The position numbers were made by a program, and so were the translations under genes. Below, in pieces: positions 37,571-44,053 of a stretch of 64,000 nucleotides of DNA; positions within the stretch are counted from its first letter, which is position 1; every line of letters begins with the position of its first letter. The DNA comes from Acidobacteria bacterium UBA2994 (lineage in GTDB: Bacteria; Acidobacteriota; Vicinamibacteria; Vicinamibacterales; UBA8438). Below the pieces are notes generated by a model. It made no database searches, was not told the origin of the DNA, and was given only the letters and a program-made list of their open reading frames with translations. The stretch spans positions 92,709 to 156,708 of the forward strand of contig DEAA01000044.1 in NCBI GenBank assembly GCA_002346545.1, read 5' to 3'.

Positions 37571-38337
37571 TGAGGATACGAGTCACCGTGTTACTCGCGG
37601 CGGTCGTGGCCACCGGCCTGACTGGACCGAGGGTCGACGCGCAGGAGGCGTTCTTCGACGAAGGGAACCAGCGGTATCAGGAAGGGGACTTCCGGGGCGC
37701 ACTCGACCGCTACGCCCAGATCCTCGACCAAGGACTGGAAGGCGGAGAACTCTACTACAACGTGGGAAACGCCTACTTCAAGCTGGGCGAGCTGGGCCCC
37801 GCGATCCTCTACTACGAGCGGGCCAGGCGGCTGATGCCCGCTGACGAAGATCTCGCGGCCAACCTCGAGCTTGCTCGGTCGCTCACCACCGACGCCGTCA
37901 CGCCACTTCCGGAGTTCTGGCTGTTCGGGATCGTCGGTTGGTGGGTCAACCTCCTCCCCCGTCCGGCACTCCTGTGGTTCGCGGCGCTGGCTTACCTCGC
38001 CGCCATGACGGGGCTGATCGTCACCATCCTCAGACCCACGACGCCTGTGGCGGCTTTGGGAAAACGGGTTGCCGTGGTGGGTGCAGCCACAACGTTCCTG
38101 CTCGGCATCAACCTGGTCGTACGGGAGCTGTCGTTCGGAGCCGCCGAAAAGGCGGTGGTAATGAGCGCCGAGGCCACCGTGCAAAGCGCGCCATCTGAAG
38201 ATGTAGCCTTGCAGATCTTCACCGTCCACGAAGGCACGAAGGTTCGGATCGACAGGCGCTCGGACGACTGGGCCGAGATCGTGCTCGAGGACGGCAAGGT
38301 CGGCTGGACCCGAGCCGACCATCTGGAGTCGATCTAA
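37570..38337 (+). CDS. batE: BatE-type TPR protein with C-terminal SH3 domain
   Basis: 255 aa. Signal peptide, TPR region (about 30-110, with GELYYNVGNAYFKLG), two transmembrane helices (about 118-155 and 162-185), and a bacterial SH3-type domain (about 195-255, ending WTRADHLES). This is the standard BatE layout. The SH3 domain may bind peptidoglycan. Last gene of the operon, starting at a TGATG overlap. Confidence 0.9.
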   Translation: MRIRVTVLLAAVVATGLTGPRVDAQEAFFDEGNQRYQEGDFRGALDRYAQILDQGLEGGELYYNVGNAYFKLGELGPAILYYERARRLMPADEDLAANLELARSLTTDAVTPLPEFWLFGIVGWWVNLLPRPALLWFAALAYLAAMTGLIVTILRPTTPVAALGKRVAVVGAATTFLLGINLVVRELSFGAAEKAVVMSAEATVQSAPSEDVALQIFTVHEGTKVRIDRRSDDWAEIVLEDGKVGWTRADHLESI

Positions 38338-38565
38338 GCGGGCACCCCGTGACTGGGCCACGCCCCCGCAACTTTGTGGATCCACGCCTGGAACCGCTAC
38401 ACAAACGTGGCCCTAACCCGGACCGTCCCTAGCCAACGCCAGCCAGGCACTGCGAGATCCGACTACAAACACTGCCCCGCTCCATGCACCGCGCCGATCC
38501 GGCGGGGGCGTCCATGTAGTTGGCCTGAGGCTTGCGGGCTGGAAGAGGGGACGCGAGAACGCGGA

Positions 38566-38592
38566 CGCCGGCGACTCCTCCTTGAGCCGGCG
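38566..38592 (+). ncRNA. Candidate hairpin with anti-Shine-Dalgarno loop
   Basis: CGCCGGC (38566-38572) pairs with GCCGGCG (38586-38592) around a 13-nt loop containing CCTCCTT (38577-38583), identical to the core anti-Shine-Dalgarno sequence of 16S rRNA. If transcribed in this direction the loop could pair with ribosome binding sites, as C-rich loops do in some known small RNAs. No promoter was identified, so expression is conjecture. Confidence 0.25.
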
Positions 38593-38612
38593 AACGCAGT
38601 CGCGGCCAGGAT

Positions 38613-38662
38613 GGGCCGAAGACTTGGCGCATGCGAGGCACCAATTGCGGGGTCTTCGGCCC
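38613..38662 (+). terminator. 11-bp perfect inverted repeat upstream of udk
   Basis: GGGCCGAAGAC (38613-38623) and GTCTTCGGCCC (38652-38662) are perfect complements, with a 28-nt interior that can extend by TTGG/CCAA. There is no T-run, so it is either a factor-assisted terminator of the bat operon or part of a structured RNA with the preceding hairpin. Confidence 0.4.
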
Positions 38663-38688
38663 ACCCGCCTTCTCCTAACCTGCCACGG

Positions 38689-38694
38689 TAGAGT
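38689..38694 (+). promoter_or_regulatory. -10-like box for udk, leaderless spacing
   Basis: TAGAGT lies 8 nt before the ATG at 38703 with no Shine-Dalgarno sequence, matching the leaderless arrangement of other genes here. Confidence 0.28.
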
Positions 38695-38702
38695 ACGCCG
38701 TG

Positions 38703-39320
38703 ATGTCCTCGCGCAGCGGGCCCCGTCTGGTCGGACTGGCCGGCGGCTCGTGCTCGGGCAAGTCCACCCTGGCCCACGCCCTGGCCGACGCAAGCGGCGG
38801 CGTCGTGCTTCCCCAGGATGCCTACTATCGCGATCTTTCGGAGCTGACACCGAACGAGCGGCAGCGGTGGAACTTCGACATCCCCGCGGCGTTCGACTGG
38901 GACCGCTTCGCGACAGACCTCGCGCGGCTGGCCGACGGCGCTGCCGTTCACACTCCGGTCTACGACTACACCAACCACACGCGCGCAGATCGCACCCGAC
39001 TGGTGACCCCAGGGAGCCTGGTGATCGTCGAGGGACTGCTGGTGTTCCATGATGAGAGGACGCGCGCCATCTTCGATCTGACAGTGTTCCTGGACGTCCA
39101 CGAGGATACAGCGCTCGCACGACGCGTTGCGCGCGATCTGGAAGAGCGCGGCCGCGACGCCACCGAAGTCCGCGAGCGTTTCGCACGTGACGCGCAGCCG
39201 ATGTTCGAACGGTGGGTCGAGCCGACCCGACGCTGGGCCATGCTCCAGCTCTCTGGCACCCGTCCCGTCGCGGAGCTGGTCGCCAGCGTGCAGGAGCGGC
39301 TCGCTCAGTCGAGCGAGTAG
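38703..39320 (+). CDS. udk: Uridine kinase
   Basis: 205 aa. A P-loop kinase phosphorylating uridine and cytidine in pyrimidine salvage. The Walker A motif is GGSCSGKST (14-22). QDAYYRD, WNFDIPAAFDWD and YDYTNHTR are the uridine kinase motifs for substrate binding, and VIVEGLLVF is the Walker B region. ATG at 38703; GTG at 38700 immediately before is the alternative. The 3' end overlaps the convergent aminotransferase gene by 16 nt. Confidence 0.92.
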   Translation: MSSRSGPRLVGLAGGSCSGKSTLAHALADASGGVVLPQDAYYRDLSELTPNERQRWNFDIPAAFDWDRFATDLARLADGAAVHTPVYDYTNHTRADRTRLVTPGSLVIVEGLLVFHDERTRAIFDLTVFLDVHEDTALARRVARDLEERGRDATEVRERFARDAQPMFERWVEPTRRWAMLQLSGTRPVAELVASVQERLAQSSE

Positions 39321-40570
39321 AGCTCGGCGGAACGGAACTCCGGATACGCGTCGAGGTAGGACTCGATCCGGGGTGTCCGGGTAGACGCCTCGGCAATGAA
39401 CGAGACGGCGGCGGTCAGACGCTCATCCGGCTGGGCGCAGCTCAATCGCAGGAAGCCAGCCCCCGCCTCGCCGAAACATTCGCCCCCGAGGCACGCGACA
39501 CCGACCTGGTCGTCTGCCCCTTCGAGCAGATACATCGCCAGGCCGTGTGAGGTGATGCCGACTCGATTGCAGATAGCTGCCACCGAAGGAAAGACATAGA
39601 AAGTCCCCCCCGGCATCAGACAGGTGATCCCGTCCACCCCGTTGAGGCCAGTCACCAGCAGCTCGACCTTCCGCTGAAAGTCCTGTATTCGAGCATCTCG
39701 GTAGGCCCGGTCATGCCAGAGCGCCGCCGCGCCCGCAATCTGCGTGAAGGGGGGGACACAGGAGAGAGCCGTGTTGGTGAGCAGGTCGAGCACGGCGATG
39801 TTCTCGAGACTCGAGACAGCGTAGCCAAGCCGCCAGCCGCTCATGCTAAACGACTTGCTGAAGGTGTAGGCCGCCACCGTCTGCTCGAGCATGCCGGGCT
39901 GGGCCAGCAGCGAGTGGTGACGTCCCGCCCAGACCATGCAGTCGTAGGGCTCGTCGCTGAATACCGCGACATCCCGTCCTCGGACGAGGTCGGCCAGGCC
40001 AGCGAGGTCGGCCTCGGTAGCGACGCCTCCGGTGGGATTGTGCGGACTGTTGAGGAAGATGGCCTTGGGCCGCGCGTCCTCCTCCAAAAAGCGACGCACA
40101 TCGTCGAGCGACGGACGAAAGGCATCGGCGGCCCGCAAACTGGACAGCACCATCCGCGCCCCTCGACGCGCGATGTTCGCCGCGTAGGTCGGAAAGTGGG
40201 GGCTGAACACGAGCACACCGTCATCGGCCTCGAGGAACGCCTCGCAGAACAGCTGTTCAAACGTCTTGGCACCAGGGCCGGCGATCACATGCTCGGCCTC
40301 CACCGAGAAACCGTGCTCCTCGTTCACATAGTCAGCCACCGCCGCCCTGAACTCGGACAGCCCGACCGAGGGGCCATAGCTGGTGCGGCCATCCCGAATG
40401 GCCTGGATACCGGCCTCGACCGCGCCCTCGGGCGACGCATACGGGCTATCGCCGATCTCCAGTTCGATGACGTCCTTACCCGCGGCGGCAAGCTGCCGCG
40501 CGGCAGCCAGCACGGTAAACGCACCCTCCGGCTGGACACTCAACGAGAAACGGGTGAAGGACGGGGACAC
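39305..40570 (-). CDS. Aspartate aminotransferase-like PLP enzyme
   Basis: 421 aa, fold-type I aminotransferase. NSPHNPTGG binds cofactor, SDEPYDCM carries the Asp-Tyr pair, and the PLP lysine is in TFSKSFSMSGWRLGY. VLAAARQLAAAGKDVIELEIGDSP at the N-terminus is typical of aspartate/aromatic aminotransferases of subgroup I-gamma. The GTG at 40570 follows AAGGAG by 9 nt; the frame continues to 40621 without similarity. It is a paralogue of the 15442 gene, but only distantly similar. Confidence 0.92.
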   Translation of the reverse strand: MSPSFTRFSLSVQPEGAFTVLAAARQLAAAGKDVIELEIGDSPYASPEGAVEAGIQAIRDGRTSYGPSVGLSEFRAAVADYVNEEHGFSVEAEHVIAGPGAKTFEQLFCEAFLEADDGVLVFSPHFPTYAANIARRGARMVLSSLRAADAFRPSLDDVRRFLEEDARPKAIFLNSPHNPTGGVATEADLAGLADLVRGRDVAVFSDEPYDCMVWAGRHHSLLAQPGMLEQTVAAYTFSKSFSMSGWRLGYAVSSLENIAVLDLLTNTALSCVPPFTQIAGAAALWHDRAYRDARIQDFQRKVELLVTGLNGVDGITCLMPGGTFYVFPSVAAICNRVGITSHGLAMYLLEGADDQVGVACLGGECFGEAGAGFLRLSCAQPDERLTAAVSFIAEASTRTPRIESYLDAYPEFRSAELYSLD

Positions 40571-40715
40571 CGGCAGCGACTCCTTTCGCGGAACGGATCC
40601 TACCCGCCTCACCCAGACCACGGGAAGGGAATCGCGCTATACCGGCGCGCGGAGGACGCCGATGCAACTGCCCGACCGACGAATCAACCGTAGCGTCGCA
40701 GGCCGAGGTGACTCC

Positions 40716-42044
40716 CTAGTCGCCGACGACGGCCTGATAGACGAGGCTGCGCGAAAGCTGCTGCACCTCGTTGATGGCCGGTCCGTTCGCCTGGATCATA
40801 CCGACGAAGACCAGGTCCTCCTCGGGGTCAACCCAGAACCAGGTGCCGGCGATCCCCAGCCAGTAGAAAGATCCGTTTGACCAAGCTTCACCCGAGGCAG
40901 CCGCGTCGGTTACCACCGAGAAGTTGAGGCCCCAGGTCTGGCCGGGCCGACGGTAACCGCTCTTCTCCTCTTCGGTGAGGTGATCGCTGGCCATAAGCTC
41001 GATCGAGCGAGGCGACAACAGGCGGACGCCGTTGAGCTCGCCGCCGTTGAGCAGCATCTGCGCGAACCGGATGTAGTCGGGCGCGGTACCGTACAGGCCG
41101 CCACCGCCGGAGGGGCCGGCCGGCGGCTCGGTGCGGAGCGCCCCACGACCTTCGTAGGTGGGGCGGAGTCCACCCTCGCGGGTGGGCGCATGGATCGAAG
41201 CCACCCGGTCCTTCTTGGACACGGGCACGTAGAACGCCGTATCCACCATGCCGAGCGGCCTGAAGATCTGCTCCTGGAGGAAGTCGGCAAGCGGCTGCCC
41301 CGAGAGATGCTCGACCAAGTAGCCCTGCACGTCGACCGACGAGCTGTAAGCCCATGTGGTCTGCGGCTGGGCAATCAGCGGCACCTTAACGATCTTGTCG
41401 ACCATCGTCTGTAGCGACGCGTTTGCATCGAGCACCGCGGTCTGCTGGAATGCCCGGGTTACCGGATGCCGCGGGTTCAGCACGTAGCCAAGTCCGGCAG
41501 TGTGCTTCATTAGATCACGCATGGTGATACGCCGGCCGCGCGCTAGCGGCTCGGTCTCCATCATGCCGTCCGAACCCTCACCCGTGTAAACCTCCAGGTC
41601 GGCGAATCCGGGAATGAACTTCGAGACCGGGTCGTTGAGCTGATACTTACCCTCTTCGTAGAGCATCATCATGGCCACGCCAACCACCGGCTTGGTCATG
41701 GAGTAGATGCGGAAGATGGAGTCGAGCTCGACCGGCGCATCCTTGGCGATGTCGAGCTTACCGGCCGCGTCGGTGAAAACCACCTTGCCGTGACGAGCGA
41801 GCATGGTAGCTACGCCAGCCAACTTGCCATCATCCACCATCGCCTGCATGCCAGCGTCGAGCCGCTTCAGGCGCTCGGATGAGACGCCGACATCCTCAGG
41901 CGTGGTGAACTCGAGATCGCGCGCCTCCGCCTCGACGGCCTGCGGTGCAACATCGACGAACAGGGTGCCAACGACGCCCACCGCCACCAACAACGCGAGG
42001 ACGAAGACCACCGGCCGCCAACGGATCACGGTTGCTCCCACCAC
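40716..42044 (-). CDS. Secreted serine hydrolase (beta-lactamase/class C family)
   Basis: 442 aa. N-terminal membrane segment (about 11-33) acting as signal or anchor. The catalytic Ser115 and Lys118 lie in YSMTKP (SxxK) and the second motif is YSSS in WAYSSSVD. These belong to the class C beta-lactamase/DD-peptidase-like esterase family; without a clear third KTG motif it is more likely an esterase or peptidase than a beta-lactamase. AAAGGAGGTG lies immediately upstream; of the two consecutive GTG codons (42044, 42041) the second has better spacing. Confidence 0.9.
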   Translation of the reverse strand: MVGATVIRWRPVVFVLALLVAVGVVGTLFVDVAPQAVEAEARDLEFTTPEDVGVSSERLKRLDAGMQAMVDDGKLAGVATMLARHGKVVFTDAAGKLDIAKDAPVELDSIFRIYSMTKPVVGVAMMMLYEEGKYQLNDPVSKFIPGFADLEVYTGEGSDGMMETEPLARGRRITMRDLMKHTAGLGYVLNPRHPVTRAFQQTAVLDANASLQTMVDKIVKVPLIAQPQTTWAYSSSVDVQGYLVEHLSGQPLADFLQEQIFRPLGMVDTAFYVPVSKKDRVASIHAPTREGGLRPTYEGRGALRTEPPAGPSGGGGLYGTAPDYIRFAQMLLNGGELNGVRLLSPRSIELMASDHLTEEEKSGYRRPGQTWGLNFSVVTDAAASGEAWSNGSFYWLGIAGTWFWVDPEEDLVFVGMIQANGPAINEVQQLSRSLVYQAVVGD

Positions 42045-42393
42045 AACACCTCCTTTGATCCCGAAACTCGGACCATCTAGCGTAGTTCACCCGGACACCG
42101 GCGCGGGACAAAACCTTTCACTTTTCAGTCTCGCCTCGCACCACGCATGCGCTCGAGCCAGGAGAATGGCTTGTGACAGGTCTGTCGTCACTCGGCCGCT
42201 CGCCCACGCACCTTTCGGCGCGCCAGCGGCCCCGACCCGGCGCGCGCTTCGAATGACGCAGTCTCCAGGTCAAAGCCGGCAAGCTAGGCGATCGTAGCTG
42301 CCGCAGGCCGCCTACCGGCGCTTCGGGTTTTGGGAGTTCTCTCTTGGTTCTGGAGGGCTGGGCTCTAACCCTGCGGATCGGCCTACAGCAACT
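42045..42393. other. Non-coding interval with operator-like palindrome
   Basis: No convincing gene. The only notable structures are a short hairpin, AGCCA-ggagaa-TGGCT (42156-42171), directly followed by the palindrome GACAG-GT-CTGTC (42175-42186). It separates two minus-strand transcription units, so it should contain the serine hydrolase promoter and the terminator of the sialidase-like gene, but I see no clear consensus for either. Confidence 0.5.
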
Positions 42394-43506
42394 CTAGTAC
42401 ACAATTACGAACGAACCGTCGGGGTAGCTCGCCATGGTTGGCACACTGCGGGCCGGGATCGGATCGTGGCCGCCGGCCGGCCCGCCGACGGCGCCGCCCC
42501 AGCGGTCGAACAGCTGCCAGTGAAAGGCACCACCGGACTGATAACCGGGACCGTCGCCCCAGGCGAGCAGGAGGTCACCTGCCTCGTTTGTCGCCACGGT
42601 CGGGTTCTTCCTCCGGAACGCGCCCTCGCCCGGCGGAGAGAAAGGCTCTCCGAGCGAGGCCACATCGGCCACGTGTACCTGGCCCTGGGTCTCCCACGCC
42701 ACCATCGTCCGCTCGGCTCCGACCGCGAACGTAGTGGTGGCCACCGGGCAAGCGCCGATCTCCCACGGCTGGATGAGCGTGTCCTCGAAAGTGCGTCCCT
42801 GGTCGACGCTGGTCAGCAGCCGCATGCTCCGATGGATGTTCCCGCCGGCGGCCCGATACGCGGTCCGGAGCACGCCGTCATGATCAACCGAGGCGCTGAG
42901 GCCACAGCAGCCGCACGCGCCATGCTCTGGCGGGCTCACCGGCCGGGGCAGATCAAAGAACACGCCGTTGTTTCGCGAGACGGCCAGGTGCACCCGGCGG
43001 CCGGCTTCCTCTCCCTTTCCGGAGTGCCAGAAGACATAGACGTTGCCCTCATGATCCACCGCCACCGTCGGAGCCGCCTCGATGCCCAACTCGTCGTGCA
43101 TGGAGAGCGTCTGCTGCTCCTGGAACATACCGGTGTGGTCGGTACGGGCGTAAAAGAACCGGTTGGGATCCTTGTGGAACCAGGTGGCATGCAGAAGGCC
43201 GTCCGGACCGATGGCCAGCTGGCCTCCGTCGATGGGACCCAGACCATGCACTGAGTGCGGGGTACTGTTGACCCGCCTGGGCGGTGACCAGTCGTCGTCT
43301 TCGGGCGCCCGACTGACGTGCCAGAGATCTCCGCTGCTCATCGAACCGGTGTAGTAGATAAGCTGCAGCACACCGGCCTCGTCGATGACCATCTGCGGTA
43401 GTGAGGCGCCGTCAGGCGCGCGCAGCACGACGACCTCGGGCGGGGGCCCACCGCAGGCGGCCGCGCCAATCAGCACGATCGCGACCAAAGCGTGACGTAC
43501 GGTCAC
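42394..43506 (-). CDS. Sialidase-fold (BNR-like) lipoprotein with Cys cluster
   Basis: 370 aa. The signal peptide ends in a lipobox (AAAC, near residue 18). The mature protein is a beta-propeller with BNR/Asp-box-like elements (SVDQGRTFED near 235). No sialidase catalytic Arg triad is identifiable. A compact ACGCCG motif (about 197-202) and a later IGACPV are reminiscent of a cysteine-rich subgroup of exo-sialidase-like lipoproteins; these could form disulfides or a metal site. Function is unknown. GTG start overlaps the stop of the upstream shortened quinoprotein (GTGA), so the two are translated together. Confidence 0.8.
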   Translation of the reverse strand: MTVRHALVAIVLIGAAACGGPPPEVVVLRAPDGASLPQMVIDEAGVLQLIYYTGSMSSGDLWHVSRAPEDDDWSPPRRVNSTPHSVHGLGPIDGGQLAIGPDGLLHATWFHKDPNRFFYARTDHTGMFQEQQTLSMHDELGIEAAPTVAVDHEGNVYVFWHSGKGEEAGRRVHLAVSRNNGVFFDLPRPVSPPEHGACGCCGLSASVDHDGVLRTAYRAAGGNIHRSMRLLTSVDQGRTFEDTLIQPWEIGACPVATTTFAVGAERTMVAWETQGQVHVADVASLGEPFSPPGEGAFRRKNPTVATNEAGDLLLAWGDGPGYQSGGAFHWQLFDRWGGAVGGPAGGHDPIPARSVPTMASYPDGSFVIVY

Positions 43507-44021
43507 GGCATCGCCTCTATTCGATACAGCTTAGTCATGGTTCGTATGAAGAGCGCTCCGTCAGCCACCGCGGGCGAGGCAAAGGCCAGCTCGTCGAGGC
43601 CGTTCACCGCCAGCTCCTCGTAGCTGTCGCCGGCGGCGATGACGAACGTGTCGCCCTCTTCGCTCAACAGATACACCTTGCCATCGGCAGCCCAGGGCGA
43701 CGCCGAGAAACCACTGCCGCCGCCACCGACCCGCTTGCGGTAGACCCGTTGACCGGTATACGTGTCGAAGACGTTGAGGATACCGTTGTCGAAGATCGAA
43801 TAGAGACGCCCGCGATAGACCAGCGGTGACGGCACATCGGGCATGCCGCTGGGCTGGAACCAGGCGACCTGCTCGCTGTCGGGCAGCTCCGCCCCGTCAG
43901 CAATCGCACGACCGGCTGGGCCACGGAACTGTGGCCAGTGCTGGTCAGCCGCAAGCTGGGCCGCCCCCGGCTGGGTCGTCGCCAGCAGTAGCGCCACCAC
44001 GAGCATCCCCCGACAGGTCAC
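43503..44021 (-). CDS. Short PQQ-like beta-propeller protein, possibly internally deleted
   Basis: 172 aa. Signal peptide (ending near GAAQ), then HWPQFRGPAGRAIAD, the usual N-terminus of 400-430-residue quinoprotein-like (BamB-fold) proteins. It then passes directly to MPDVPSPLVYRGRLY, GFSASPWAADGKVYLLSE and FASPAVADGALFIRT, which normally form the last blades. About 240 residues of middle blades are missing, with no frameshift visible at the junction (near residue 55). It may be a natural short form that completes a propeller with a partner, or an in-frame deletion remnant. GTG at 44021; ATG at 44006 is possible. Coupled to the sialidase-like gene. Confidence 0.7.
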   Translation of the reverse strand: MTCRGMLVVALLLATTQPGAAQLAADQHWPQFRGPAGRAIADGAELPDSEQVAWFQPSGMPDVPSPLVYRGRLYSIFDNGILNVFDTYTGQRVYRKRVGGGGSGFSASPWAADGKVYLLSEEGDTFVIAAGDSYEELAVNGLDELAFASPAVADGALFIRTMTKLYRIEAMP

Positions 44022-44053
44022 CTCTCTATGGTAAGACAGTGGCTGGAGATCAA

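Larger units (their letters stand above)
38338..38688. other. Non-coding interval between batE and udk
   Basis: No reading frame here has plausible coding character. The first half shows nothing notable. The second half holds two strong inverted repeats (38566-38592 and 38613-38662), annotated separately. Confidence 0.6.

Noticed and set aside
39713..40693. Plus-strand frame of 326 codons
   Set aside because: Antisense to the aspartate aminotransferase, which has the full PLP motif set.
41803..42297. Plus-strand frame of 164 codons reaching into the 42 kb gap
   Set aside because: Half antisense to the serine hydrolase; Thr/Arg/Pro-biased, with no start signal or motif.
43826..44053. Upstream extension of the M16 peptidase
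   Set aside because: Antisense to the short quinoprotein gene; the lipoprotein signal begins at the GTG at 44054, which has GGAG upstream.
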